Shown here: one piece after another, positions 26,354 to 35,045 of the stretch | Position numbering within the stretch: the stretch's first letter is position 1 | Layout of the letters: the number at the start of each line of letters is the position of its first letter | Assembly (NCBI GenBank): GCA_030612665.1 | Contig: JAUWNL010000003.1 | Coordinates: 1 to 55,247, forward strand | Direction: 5' to 3' | Source of the DNA: an archaeon | Lineage (GTDB): Archaea; Nanobdellota; Nanobdellia; Pacearchaeales; UBA284 | DNA length: 55,247 bases | The notes under the pieces: model-generated | Told to the model about the DNA's origin: nothing | Databases searched by the model: none | Seen by the model: only the letters and a program-made list of their open reading frames with translations | Program-made: the position numbers and the translations under genes

Positions 26354-28081
26354 TTATATCCCCCAAGTTGCCTTAATTTTCCTTTTTATTTGAGCAATTT
26401 CTTGAAGTAATGAAATTTCTTCTTTGCTTAAATACTTTTTGTTTTCCCTGAGAATTCTAAACTCATCTTCATTTATATTAGAATAAAGGAAATCATCTTC
26501 TTTAACTTGTCTACCAAACGTGACTTTAGGAAGAGAAATAGCTAATTCTTTTCCTTGCCCTGCTTTATCAATATTCTTGCTTTCATGTTGCATTCCCTTA
26601 ACCTTGGCTATCTCATTCCCATCAGAATTCATTAACCTAACTCCACTTTTCAAGGTTCCAATCTCAATTCGAACACCAAAAACAGCAGGTTTGCTCTGTC
26701 TGAAACAACAATTTCTAAGGATCTTGAGCTTGCAAGGCATTGTAACTTTTTCAAGTTTCTTTCTTTCAATTTCAATGGCTTTCTTTTCTCGCCATTTAGC
26801 AAGTTCTTCAATAATATGATAAATAATCTCACTTTCAATGACATGAATCCTTTCATCACCAATTTCTTCTTCAATTGTGACATTAAAAGCAACAATAACA
26901 GCATTTAATGGCTGAGTTTCTAGATTTGCAATTGCAGAAACAACATTCCCCCGAGTGACATTGCCTATTCCAGCTTTACTGATTTTAATTCCATTTTTCC
27001 TAAGCAAGTCAATAAGTGCCTCAAGCGAGCCAAGACCTTCAGCCTTGACAATAATTCCTTTTTTATCCAGCTTAATTGATTCAGAAATTTCTTTTTGAAG
27101 TTCTTGTTTTAACTCATCAATATCTCCAGTCTTGACAGCAAAAGGCATCCCAGGAACTAGGCCTTCTGTTGTAGGCAGCTGAAGTCTTATCCCAGCTGCA
27201 GCAATAACCTCCTCGCGTAATTCATAACCTCTACCAAAAGGTAATGCCTCAAACAAAGACCTCATCTTTATTACAACAGGCTCTTCAAAACCAGCAACAA
27301 TAATTTCATCTTCCTTTTTCAACCTCCCATCATAAAGAATTGCTTCAATACAAGTAAACCCCTTCTCCTTTTTTATCTCAAGTATTGTGCCTTTTCCTTG
27401 CTCCCCAATATTTAATTTCCCTTTAAGGAATCTTTGAGCAAGTCCAGCAAGCATGACCATTAATTCAGGCAATCCCTCACAGGTTTTTCCAGAACAAGGA
27501 ATAAGCGCGAGTTGTTTGCTAAAATTTCCAATTCTATAAAAAATCTCAGAATCAAAACCAAGAGCATTAAACGAGCCCAGAATATTATAAAACTTTTTTT
27601 CAAAATCTTTTTTAGTGAATTCATTTTGACTTTCAATATTCTCGCGAAGATCCTCATGAATTTTCTTCCAACCAGCAATCCTATCAACTTTATTAAGAGC
27701 AACAATAAAAGGAATTTTATTCATTCGAAGCACTTCAATACTCTCACGAGTCTGCTCCATAATTCCTTCATTAATATCAACCACAAGAACAGCAAGGTCA
27801 GCAAGTGCTCCACCACGTTTCCGGAGATTTGTAAAAGCAGCATGTCCTGGAGTATCAATAAAAAGAAAACCAGGAATCTCTAAATCTATTCCAAACTTTT
27901 CAAGCAATGAGCCGCATTTCTCTTTAATATGATCTGAAGGAACTTGAGTAAAACTAATCTTTTGAGTAATAGCGCCAGCTTCTTTACCCGCAACACAGGT
28001 GCCCCTAATACTATCTAAGATAGTTGTCTTGCCATGGTCAACATGGCCTGCTACAGTCACGATTGGTTGTCTAATTTTCAT
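26354..28081 (-). CDS. infB: Translation initiation factor aIF5B
   Basis: A 575-residue GTPase that promotes ribosomal subunit joining. G1 is GHVDHGKTT, switch region KISFTQVP, G3 DTPGH and G4 NKVD. The four-domain layout is complete, ending in the long helix and C-terminal domain (DEFRILRENKKYLSKEE). No intein interrupts the G domain, which is frequent in other archaea. It is first in the small translation cluster and convergent with nothing upstream; the next gene at 28228 is divergent. Confidence 0.95.
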   Translation of the reverse strand: MKIRQPIVTVAGHVDHGKTTILDSIRGTCVAGKEAGAITQKISFTQVPSDHIKEKCGSLLEKFGIDLEIPGFLFIDTPGHAAFTNLRKRGGALADLAVLVVDINEGIMEQTRESIEVLRMNKIPFIVALNKVDRIAGWKKIHEDLRENIESQNEFTKKDFEKKFYNILGSFNALGFDSEIFYRIGNFSKQLALIPCSGKTCEGLPELMVMLAGLAQRFLKGKLNIGEQGKGTILEIKKEKGFTCIEAILYDGRLKKEDEIIVAGFEEPVVIKMRSLFEALPFGRGYELREEVIAAAGIRLQLPTTEGLVPGMPFAVKTGDIDELKQELQKEISESIKLDKKGIIVKAEGLGSLEALIDLLRKNGIKISKAGIGNVTRGNVVSAIANLETQPLNAVIVAFNVTIEEEIGDERIHVIESEIIYHIIEELAKWREKKAIEIERKKLEKVTMPCKLKILRNCCFRQSKPAVFGVRIEIGTLKSGVRLMNSDGNEIAKVKGMQHESKNIDKAGQGKELAISLPKVTFGRQVKEDDFLYSNINEDEFRILRENKKYLSKEEISLLQEIAQIKRKIKATWGI

Positions 28082-28227
28082 GCAAACTTAAAAGAAAATT
28101 AACTTTTAAATCTTACTTCTTTTTATGCCTTGTAGAAAGAGAATAAGAACACAAGATAAAGATAAATTTAGTTAACAAACAGAGCCCTCTTAGAAAGATT
28201 TAAGAATTAGAAAATTATATACTTTTT

Positions 28228-28548
28228 ATGAAAGTGATAACCTTTATGGTATTAATAGCATTCTTTCTGATGTTTTTATTTTTTATAAACGGATGTGTCA
28301 AAGACAACATTGAATGGGAAAAAACAGACAACTTATGGCGAGCAACAAATATGACCTGTTTAGAAGAAAAGCACATAGATTATCTTTGTATTGATAACTG
28401 TTATGAAGAAACAACAGATATATGGCAATTTTGTCAAGATAAAGGAACTATAAAACAAACAAACACTGGAATAGACGTCCTTTGTTTTCCCCAAAGTTGT
28501 ATTCCCCAGATTATCGAAGAAGAATGTACCGTGGTTTGTCCACTTTAA
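28228..28548 (+). CDS. Small putative lipoprotein
   Basis: A 106-residue protein starting MKVITFMVLIAFFLMFLFFINGC. The hydrophobic helix ends at a cysteine in a lipobox-like INGC, the expected Lgt substrate site. The mature part (about 84 residues) holds nine further cysteines (for example YLCIDNCYEET and CTVVCPL), likely forming disulfides. No family is recognised. It is monocistronic and divergent from aIF5B. Together with lgt it supports a working lipoprotein route. Confidence 0.6.
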   Translation: MKVITFMVLIAFFLMFLFFINGCVKDNIEWEKTDNLWRATNMTCLEEKHIDYLCIDNCYEETTDIWQFCQDKGTIKQTNTGIDVLCFPQSCIPQIIEEECTVVCPL

Positions 28549-28560
28549 ATCTTATTTAAA

Positions 28561-29385
28561 TTACCTAAAAACAATTCCAGCATAACCAACAGCAGTATTA
28601 TAATCCCCAGAAATATCTCCACTTGTATAATAATCAATGAGTTTGGCTTGCCATTTTTTGATTTTAGCTATTTCACTTAAAATTGTTATTCCATATATCC
28701 CACAAACAGTTGATTTTTCAGCTAAACTGTAGAAACCTTTAGAATCATTCTTTGAAATTTCAAGAATCATATTATTATCTAATCTAAACAGGTTTTCCTT
28801 AACATCCTTACTAAATGGAATAAATCCATATGAAGCACCATAATGAGTAAAATCAGATGAAACAATAATTGCTTCGTTAACAATAATCTCAGAAAGAATC
28901 CCAGCAATTTTCTTACAATCTTCATAACTTAATCCACCCAAGATAATAGAAACAATTTCAAATTTTTTCTGGCTAAGTTGTAAAAAAGGAAGCTGAACTT
29001 CAATACTATGTTCAGATTGATGAGCCTTTTCATTGACCTCAACAACAATCCTCTCTTTTTCCAGCTTTTTCATAATTCTCTCACTAAGACTTTTATTACA
29101 TTTGACAATTCCTAAAGGTGTTTCAAAATTCTCAAGACTAAAACATACTTTCGAGCCAATCCCAGAATGATTAACTCCCAAAATAATAAAATCTTTTTTA
29201 TTAGGAATCAAGCTAAATGTCTTGCCAGCAAGTTTCCCAGAAAACATGTATCCAGCATGTGGAACAATCGCAGCATGAACATTCTCCCTTTTACCAGAAC
29301 CAAGAAACTTCTCAACTTGTTTCTTTAATTCATCCTTGTCCGCAGGATAAAATTGACCTGCAACAATTGGTTTTCTCATAGTCAT
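28561..29385 (-). CDS. MEMO1 family protein (AmmeMemoRadiSam system protein B)
   Basis: A 274-residue protein of the MEMO family. Marks are RKPIVAGQFYPADKDELKKQ at the start, VPHAGYMFSG, GVNHSG, HQSEHSIEVQLPFLQ, and SSDFTHYG. The His/Asp/Cys residues are those that bind metal in family members. In many archaea it is encoded with AMMECR1 and a radical SAM enzyme; those two are not adjacent here. The biochemical role is not settled. The start may be the third codon Met. It is followed by an unknown gene pair. Confidence 0.9.
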   Translation of the reverse strand: MTMRKPIVAGQFYPADKDELKKQVEKFLGSGKRENVHAAIVPHAGYMFSGKLAGKTFSLIPNKKDFIILGVNHSGIGSKVCFSLENFETPLGIVKCNKSLSERIMKKLEKERIVVEVNEKAHQSEHSIEVQLPFLQLSQKKFEIVSIILGGLSYEDCKKIAGILSEIIVNEAIIVSSDFTHYGASYGFIPFSKDVKENLFRLDNNMILEISKNDSKGFYSLAEKSTVCGIYGITILSEIAKIKKWQAKLIDYYTSGDISGDYNTAVGYAGIVFR

Positions 29386-29407
29386 GCAAAATTAAAAGAA
29401 AAAGCAA

Positions 29408-29860
29408 TTAAAAACATTCCTGTTTATCTGCATCAAGAAATAATTGATTCATTCTCCGGCCGAAATTCCAATCTAACATTGCTAAATACATCTTATCTTC
29501 GGGGATATATTTTTCATATGGTAATCCAGACATCTTAGCAATTTCTTCCGATACAAAAAGTCCTGAAGTCAATTGAACTGGTTCTAAGAAACGGTCTATA
29601 AAACTTATTTTTCCATTAATTGGATGAATGAATACTTCTCCTCCAATTTTATTAATATACTCCCCCAAATGGTCATTATTAGAAAGAAGATGATATTTTA
29701 ATGGAATCCCAATTTGGAATAAACGTGGAGCATCTTTCCATTCTTTTTTAGGAAAAACAGTTATTGGACAATAGCATAAACTATCTCTTTCAATGATTTC
29801 TCTAAAAAGTGATTCAATTCTCGAAAAATCTTTTCTTAAATATATCTCAGATTCTTTCAT
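29408..29860 (-). CDS. Hypothetical protein, second gene of a pair
   Basis: A 150-residue soluble protein with no signal sequence, beginning MKESEIYLRKDFSRIESLFR. It has a CYCP motif, a mixed alpha/beta content and a C-terminal WNFGRRMNQLFLDAD. Its start overlaps the stop of the upstream gene by four bases (ATGA), so the two are translated together. No family is recognised. The 22-base gap to the MEMO gene suggests a shared transcript. Confidence 0.55.
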   Translation of the reverse strand: MKESEIYLRKDFSRIESLFREIIERDSLCYCPITVFPKKEWKDAPRLFQIGIPLKYHLLSNNDHLGEYINKIGGEVFIHPINGKISFIDRFLEPVQLTSGLFVSEEIAKMSGLPYEKYIPEDKMYLAMLDWNFGRRMNQLFLDADKQECF

Positions 29861-30228
29861 TTTTTTCTCAATCTTTTTTCAACTTTAGTAACATAATTTT
29901 CTGATCCATTAAGCCCAGTATCTTCTGTATCTGGAAAATAACCTTCTCTTTTGAATTCAGCTTCTCTGAAATCAGGAAAATCTTCTAATAGTTTATAATA
30001 AATCTTATACATTTTGTCTTCAATTCTAGCTTTTTCTAGTGTTTCTTGATCAGTTTTTCCTAGACTAGCCACATGAATAATATATGCCATTAAATTACCA
30101 ACAATATGATGATAATGTGTGAATTTATCTGAAACTCCAAATCTTTTTGGAAATTCATTTATCATCTCACGCCAGTGCAGCTCTTTCTGTTTAAATTCCT
30201 CAATAATCTTTTCTAATCCAGTTACCAT
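29857..30228 (-). CDS. Hypothetical protein, first gene of a pair
   Basis: A 123-residue helical protein, starting MVTGLEKIIEEFKQKELHWR. It contains a His cluster (FTHYHHIVGNLMAYIIHVASL) within helices that could bind metal, and ends in a basic tail. It is coupled to the next gene by an ATGA overlap. The fold may be an all-helical His-containing bundle, but I cannot name the family. The gene begins about 30 bases from the 3' relic of a second cca gene. Confidence 0.55.
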   Translation of the reverse strand: MVTGLEKIIEEFKQKELHWREMINEFPKRFGVSDKFTHYHHIVGNLMAYIIHVASLGKTDQETLEKARIEDKMYKIYYKLLEDFPDFREAEFKREGYFPDTEDTGLNGSENYVTKVEKRLRKK

Positions 30229-30258
30229 AGAAATTGTCCTAAGAATGATTTTATAAAC

Positions 30259-30315
30259 TTATTGTTTTACTTCAATCTTCTTAATTCCCATCTCCTTCAA
30301 CTGGGCTTTCTTAAA
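30259..30315 (-). pseudogene. Relic of the 3' end of a second cca gene
   Basis: Downstream of the ATPase gene, in another frame, the minus strand encodes FKKAQLKEMGIKKIEVKQ and a stop. The intact cca gene at 31725 ends IPKSQLKEMGIKEIKEVK. About 12 of 17 aligned residues are identical, while many codons differ, so this is an old, diverged copy, not a recent duplication. It overlaps the ATPase stop codon. A matching 5' relic lies at 33937-33981, in the right order and orientation for one interrupted gene. Confidence 0.72.
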
Positions 30316-31522
30316 GCAATAACCATTTCCAAACTGGTCGCACAATCAACTTTTTGCCCCCAACCAAGAACTCATCTTCTTGATTAAAAGTCAAAATTAA
30401 ACCCTCACTTAAACTAAACCTCTTTAAAGCATTTACTAATCCTTCTATTTCCCTGTCTTTATTTTCTTCAGTTAAATCAAAACAAACTTGAATTGCCCCA
30501 GTAATTTTATCTTTTTCTTTGACTACAAAATCACATTCATTTTTTTCCTGAAAATAAAAAATATTTTTGAATCTTCTTCTCAAGCCTAAGAAAACAGCAT
30601 TTTCTAGCATCTTTCCTTTATCCTTTGAGAAAGAAGCAGAATTTGCATAAGAGAAGCCATTATCAATTGAATAGACTTTTTTTGGATTTACTTGTTGCTG
30701 CTTGTATGAATAACTAAATCTTGGGATTGTGAATATTAAATAAGAATTCTCGAAATGAGATATATAATCAATAACACTCTGAACTGACTTGATTTTAAAC
30801 ATCTTCTTTATAGAATTATAAGAGAATTCTTTTCCTACATTGCTAATGAGATAAACTGCAATTTTGTTAAGTACATCTGTATTTTTTATGCCAAACCTGA
30901 CAGCAACATCTTTCATAACTACATCTGAAAGCAGCTCATGATTAATAGCAGGATCATCTTTTTTCAGATATTCTGGAAAACCTCCTTTGTTCAAATATTC
31001 CTCGAAAGATTCTGCTGACGGCCTCTTCTTTTTCATATCCAAAAATTCCCTATATGAAAATGGAAATAATTCTAACTGTAGGTGCCTGCCAGTCAGTTTT
31101 GTTCCGAGCTCAGTGCTTAACAGAGAGGCATTAGAACCTGTTATCAAGACTTTTTCCTTTTTGTCAATCAAATATCTTATGAATTTCTCCCATTTTTTAA
31201 TGTTCTGGATTTCATCAAAAAAATATATTCCTCCTTCACCATATAACTCTTTCATTATCTGCTCGGCTTTGTTAAAATCAGAAAGCTCAAAATCCCCCAA
31301 TCTGGGGTCTTCAAGATTGAGATAGCAGCCTCTTTTCTGTTTTTTTAAAATCTGGTGGAGAAAAGTGCTTTTTCCACATCTCCTTATTCCTGTAATCAAA
31401 AGAGCAAAGGAGTCCCTAATTTTAATGTCTTTTATTTTCTCTCTCAAAATGCCAAGATCTAATCTGTTTAAAGACTCTCTTTGCGCAAGTATTACTTCTT
31501 TAAGCATGTCACGTGTTATCAT
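30311..31522 (-). CDS. AAA-family ATPase with DUF4143 domain
   Basis: A 403-residue protein. An N-terminal AAA_14 domain has Walker A GIRRCGKST (45-53) and Walker B GIYFFDEIQNI, with sensor-like ITGSNASLL. The C-terminal DUF4143 part ends in the usual NECDFVVKE and VRPVWKWLL. The biochemical role is unknown; the family is patchy in prokaryotes and often mobile. A TATA-like AGATTTATATATC on the minus strand sits about 20-25 bases before the start, so it has its own leaderless promoter. Its stop lies exactly against the 3' relic of a second cca gene, which marks it as part of an inserted block. Confidence 0.9.
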   Translation of the reverse strand: MITRDMLKEVILAQRESLNRLDLGILREKIKDIKIRDSFALLITGIRRCGKSTFLHQILKKQKRGCYLNLEDPRLGDFELSDFNKAEQIMKELYGEGGIYFFDEIQNIKKWEKFIRYLIDKKEKVLITGSNASLLSTELGTKLTGRHLQLELFPFSYREFLDMKKKRPSAESFEEYLNKGGFPEYLKKDDPAINHELLSDVVMKDVAVRFGIKNTDVLNKIAVYLISNVGKEFSYNSIKKMFKIKSVQSVIDYISHFENSYLIFTIPRFSYSYKQQQVNPKKVYSIDNGFSYANSASFSKDKGKMLENAVFLGLRRRFKNIFYFQEKNECDFVVKEKDKITGAIQVCFDLTEENKDREIEGLVNALKRFSLSEGLILTFNQEDEFLVGGKKLIVRPVWKWLLL

Positions 31523-31724
31523 AGGATTATAGTGTTCATAAGATATATAAATCTTTCTATTAGCAGTAGAAACTATTTTCTATTTAGAATAGAAACTTTA
31601 ATCTCCAGAGAAAATTTAGAGCTGAAGTGATTGAAGTGACAGAGTTGTAAGAGAAGTTCGCGCCATTTTCCAACAGCTTATAAGAAAGTCAATTAAATCA
31701 ATCTTCTTCTTTCTCTCACCTATC

Positions 31725-32984
31725 TTACTTCACTTCTTTTATCTCCTTTATCCCCATTTCTTTGAGCTGACTTTTGGGAATTCTCCTAATGAGTTTTTTC
31801 ATATCAAAAATCTTTCTCTGTGCTTTAGCATATAATCTCTTGTTCTTTACAAAGGTTTTTTTCCATGTTTTTTTGAATTTCTTAATATGTTTTTCAGGGA
31901 TATTCAATGGAGGCCCAGCAATAACATAATTTTTTTCTGGTTCTTTGTAAATAAAATAAAATTTTGCTTCTAGATTTTTCTCAGAAAATCCAAAAATACT
32001 TCTTATAACTTTAAAACCATTTTTTTTAAGAATAAATTGCAGATATTCATAGAATTTCCTTGTTTTGCTACCAGCAACATCAACTTTCTTTTTTAATGTA
32101 GTAACTTGAATTGTCACAAATTTTGCTTTGTTTCTCTTTGTTTCTTTCTTTAATGCTTCAATGTTTATTTCATGTTTAAAAAAATATGATTCTGAAGATC
32201 TTTTCAAGTATTTTTTGGCGACTTTAATAAATTTTTCAAGTGTCTTAAAACTAAGAGCAGCTGCAGCATTCCTATCTTTCTGAACAGGATCAATAAGAAT
32301 GATTGGTGAATGAAGTTTTGCTTTGTTTAATGAATGCATTACTTGTGCTTTGCTTGAATAATATTTCTTAGGATCAATAACTATTTTTTCTTTTCCATTC
32401 CATTTTGTCATTGCTCTTAGGAACTTCATGAATGAGCCATAATAACAAACAAGAACTTCAAGAACATAACCACTAAATCCGCGGATGTAGGATTCAGCTC
32501 CATAACAATCAGCACTATAGCTAAATGCCTTGGCAAGCCTAATTTCATCAGCAAGTTTCTTATTCTTTTTTATCTTACTTAGAATATAAGTGACATGAAG
32601 AGGCGAGACATCAGTAATATTTACTGCTTCTTCTGCTTTCTTGATTTTAAGTATTGGAACTAATTCAATTGTAATTTTATTGATTTTGACTTGAAAATAA
32701 TCCCTAGAACCATGAAGTCTTATTGCCTTGATTTTATGTTTTTTTAAAATCTTGCTTAGAAAATCAGCAAGTTTATGGCTCTGCTTAGCCATCTTATAAG
32801 GAAACATGACAAAAACATCCACATCATAACCTTTATCTCTCTTGACAAGAGTTTTCTTGGCATAACTTCCTCCAATAAAAAGTTCTATTCCTCTGCCTTT
32901 AATCTTCATAACTCTGTTTAGAGCTTCTTTTATCTCATCAAGATCTTTTTTCTCAGGCCTTATTTTTTCAAATACTTTTTTCAT
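31725..32984 (-). CDS. cca: CCA-adding enzyme, class I (archaeal)
   Basis: A 419-residue tRNA nucleotidyltransferase that builds or repairs the CCA 3' end. Catalytic motif GGSYAKKTLVKRDKGYDVDV (Gly39-Ser40, Asp54, Asp56) and the third acid in TIELVPIL are intact, and YIRGFSGYVLEVLV fits the archaeal enzyme. No tRNA gene in this window encodes CCA, so it should be essential. It starts 2 bases after the HepT stop, making MntA-HepT-cca one operon. The genome segment also holds relics of the two ends of a second cca on either side of the block. Confidence 0.95.
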   Translation of the reverse strand: MKKVFEKIRPEKKDLDEIKEALNRVMKIKGRGIELFIGGSYAKKTLVKRDKGYDVDVFVMFPYKMAKQSHKLADFLSKILKKHKIKAIRLHGSRDYFQVKINKITIELVPILKIKKAEEAVNITDVSPLHVTYILSKIKKNKKLADEIRLAKAFSYSADCYGAESYIRGFSGYVLEVLVCYYGSFMKFLRAMTKWNGKEKIVIDPKKYYSSKAQVMHSLNKAKLHSPIILIDPVQKDRNAAAALSFKTLEKFIKVAKKYLKRSSESYFFKHEINIEALKKETKRNKAKFVTIQVTTLKKKVDVAGSKTRKFYEYLQFILKKNGFKVIRSIFGFSEKNLEAKFYFIYKEPEKNYVIAGPPLNIPEKHIKKFKKTWKKTFVKNKRLYAKAQRKIFDMKKLIRRIPKSQLKEMGIKEIKEVK

Positions 32985-32986
32985 AC

Positions 32987-33400
32987 TTATTTCAACCCCT
33001 TTTTAATTATATAAATTAATTCCTTTATATCTTTTTCTAATTCTTCTGTAATTGAATGGAAAACAATTTCATCATCTATACTGCCATACTCATGAGCAAT
33101 TATATTTCTCATACTCTTTGCGTCTTTAAGTTTTTCTGTAAGTTCAGACGAAATTATTTTATTTTGTAAAAGAATATCAAATGCATGTAAATCACTTTCT
33201 GGAAGAGATAACCTTCTTTCTTTAATAAATAAAAATGTTAAATCAATTACTGCTTCTATAATTATTTCAGCATATCTCTCACATGCAGCTTTTGCCTTTA
33301 AATCGTGAATATATTCTTTTAGATTAATTGGTCTTATTTCATTAAGTTCAGATAAATATTTTTCTATATCTTTAATTTTATCTTTAATTCTTTCGTTCAT
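32987..33400 (-). CDS. hepT: HepT-like HEPN toxin RNase
   Basis: A 137-residue all-helical HEPN protein from start MNERIKDKIKDIEKYL. The catalytic motif RNIIAHEY (Arg98, His103, Tyr105) is an exact Rx4HxY, the HepT signature. In studied pairs the Tyr is modified by AMP from MntA, which silences RNase activity. A long-start version (33424) would overlap mntA more. The stop is 2 bases before cca. HEPN/MNT pairs are common mobile toxin-antitoxin units. The target RNA is inferred from family reports, not visible here. Confidence 0.88.
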   Translation of the reverse strand: MNERIKDKIKDIEKYLSELNEIRPINLKEYIHDLKAKAACERYAEIIIEAVIDLTFLFIKERRLSLPESDLHAFDILLQNKIISSELTEKLKDAKSMRNIIAHEYGSIDDEIVFHSITEELEKDIKELIYIIKKGLK

Positions 33401-33890
33401 ATAAAACTTTCCCCTTATTATCAATTTCTTTTTTTATTTTATCTGGAAGAATATTATAAACCTGTATTTCTATTTTTTTGTTTACTTTTCTTAAAATATC
33501 TAATCTAAATTGCATAGCTTCTTTTTTTGTAATTTGAAAAAATTCTACTGCAAGGTCTATATCAGAAGATAAAGTTAACTGGCGTTCTACTATTGACCCA
33601 AACAAAATAATTCTTTTTATTCTTTTGAAATATTTGCTTTCTAGAATAACTTCTTTTGCTTCGGAAATCATCTCTTTGATTATTGCTCCATGTTTGAGTT
33701 GAAAATCCTTAACAAATGGTGCAAGTGCATTAATTGCTTCAAACTTTTTTCTTATATCTCGAGAAAGCCTTGTTTTTTCTGAAGCTTTCAAACTCACTCC
33801 AAGCAATTGCTTCTCAATAATCTTTAACTCTCTCTTTCCAAATATTTTCCTTAGATTTTCGTCCTTTTTAACAACACTTAATAAATTCAT
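33384..33890 (-). CDS. mntA: MntA-like nucleotidyltransferase antitoxin with N-terminal extension
   Basis: A 168-residue protein. Residues 90-168 are a minimal nucleotidyltransferase: LFGSIVERQLTLSSDIDLAV is an exact GSx10DxD with Ser99, Asp110 and Asp112. In the known system MntA transfers AMP to HepT and so switches it off. The first 85 residues, mostly helical and charged (SLKASEKTRLSRDIRKKFEA), are absent from short MntA proteins and resemble a small DNA-binding or helical domain. It is the first gene of the operon. The 5' cca relic and a TATA-like TTTAAATATA lie upstream. Confidence 0.85.
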   Translation of the reverse strand: MNLLSVVKKDENLRKIFGKRELKIIEKQLLGVSLKASEKTRLSRDIRKKFEAINALAPFVKDFQLKHGAIIKEMISEAKEVILESKYFKRIKRIILFGSIVERQLTLSSDIDLAVEFFQITKKEAMQFRLDILRKVNKKIEIQVYNILPDKIKKEIDNKGKVLYERKN

Positions 33891-33934
33891 TTTATTATCT
33901 CCATTGTGATAATAGTTATCAGCATAGCGATATA

Positions 33935-33946
33935 TTTAAATCTTTC
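33935..33946 (-). promoter_or_regulatory. TATA box of the mntA-hepT-cca operon
   Basis: On the minus strand TTTAAATATATC lies about 45 bases before the mntA ATG and overlaps the end of the cca 5' relic. The relic therefore seems to have supplied part of the promoter. Confidence 0.45.
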
Positions 33947-33981
33947 TTTTCTGGCCTTATTTTTTCTAATACTTTTTTCAT
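33937..33981 (-). pseudogene. Relic of the 5' end of a second cca gene
   Basis: The minus strand encodes MKKVLEKIRPEKKDL from an ATG at 33981, against MKKVFEKIRPEKKDL in the intact cca. Fourteen of fifteen residues agree, but several codons differ silently, so the copy diverged under selection before it broke. After codon 15 the reading becomes unrelated and stops. The reading frame also extends upstream to another ATG (MRKETE). With the 3' relic at 30259-30315 it frames the block 30316-33936. Confidence 0.78.
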
Positions 33982-34111
33982 TTCAGTTTCTTTTCTCATA
34001 TAACCTCAAAAGAATTGAAATTTAAAAAAGCTTGGTTATTCTCTTAATTATACTAACGAGTATATTGCCAAAAAATATTTAAGATAAGAATTTCTTTTAT
34101 TTTATATTAAA

Positions 34112-34897
34112 ATGACAAACTTTCATTTTGGTCCTGCTGGTCTCGGTGGTGTTAAAGAAGCAATTGGAAATCTTGAAAGATACAAGAAATTAGGTCTTGA
34201 TGCCTGTGAAATTGCTTTTACTTATCAAGTTTATATAAAGAAAAATTCTGATGCCAAAAAGATTGGCAAGGCTGCACAGAGGTTAGGAATAAAGCTTAGT
34301 ATTCATGCTCCTTATTATATTAACCTCGCAAGTAAAGAAAAGAAAAAGATTGAGGCAAGCAAAAGAAGAATTCTTGATTGTTGTGAGAAAGCTCATTGGC
34401 TTGGAGCAGATTATGTTGTGTTTCATGCAGCTTATTATAGTGGCAGGAATGAACAAGAAATTTATGAAATTGTCAAGAAAGAAATAATTGATATGCAGAA
34501 AATTATTAAACAGCGAAATTGGAAAGTGAAACTTTGTCCTGAAACAACTGGCAAGAAAAGCCAGTTTGGCTCGCTTGATGAATTGCTTAGACTTGCCAAA
34601 GAAACAGGATGCTTTTTTTGTGTTGATTTTGCTCATCTTCTTGCACGTGATGGAAAGATTAATTATGATTCAGTTTTTGGAAAGCTAAAAAATCTTGTGC
34701 ATATTCATTCTCATTTTTCTGGAATAGTTTATGGCAAGAAAGGTGAACAGAGACATGTTGTTACTGATAGTGAGAAACTTTTGCAATTGCTGAGATTTGC
34801 CAAGAAAAATCATGTCAAAGACATTACAATTATTAATGAAAGTCCTGATCCTGTTGGAGATTCAATTAAGGGCCTGAAGATGGCTTCTAAACTGTAA
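34112..34897 (+). CDS. Endonuclease IV-like (AP endonuclease family 2) protein
   Basis: A 261-residue TIM-barrel protein. Metal-ligand motifs follow the Nfo pattern: LSIHAPYYINLAS, VFHAAYY, CPETTGKKSQFG, CVDFAHLLARDG and VHIHSHFSG. Endonuclease IV cuts DNA at abasic sites using zinc. The length is close to bacterial Nfo (about 280). The HSHFSG and INESPDP segments also occur in related xylose-isomerase-like barrels, so a repair role is likely but not certain. It is divergent from the mntA operon by about 130 bases. Confidence 0.82.
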   Translation: MTNFHFGPAGLGGVKEAIGNLERYKKLGLDACEIAFTYQVYIKKNSDAKKIGKAAQRLGIKLSIHAPYYINLASKEKKKIEASKRRILDCCEKAHWLGADYVVFHAAYYSGRNEQEIYEIVKKEIIDMQKIIKQRNWKVKLCPETTGKKSQFGSLDELLRLAKETGCFFCVDFAHLLARDGKINYDSVFGKLKNLVHIHSHFSGIVYGKKGEQRHVVTDSEKLLQLLRFAKKNHVKDITIINESPDPVGDSIKGLKMASKL

Positions 34898-34996
34898 TTT
34901 TTCTTTATTTTCCTTTTCCGACGCTATTTTTACAAGTTTTTCTTGATATTATTAGTTACCACTTGTGTTGGGTAACAAATAACCGAACAATAGAAA

Positions 34997-35006
34997 GCTT
35001 TATAAG
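34997..35006 (+). promoter_or_regulatory. TATA box of the S-layer-like gene
   Basis: GCTTTATAAG preceded by purine-rich GAAA lies about 110 bases before the ATG at 35113. It would give a leader near 80 bases that contains one short upstream ORF. Confidence 0.45.
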
Positions 35007-35045
35007 GCATTATCACTTGAAAATAGCAACACATTTTTAGTTTAC

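Noticed and set aside
26354-28081. Intein in aIF5B
   Set aside because: The G motifs are contiguous and length is normal, so no intein is present.
30311-33981. The cca block as an insertion sequence or integron
   Set aside because: No transposase, integrase or terminal inverted repeats seen; only the cca relics mark the borders.
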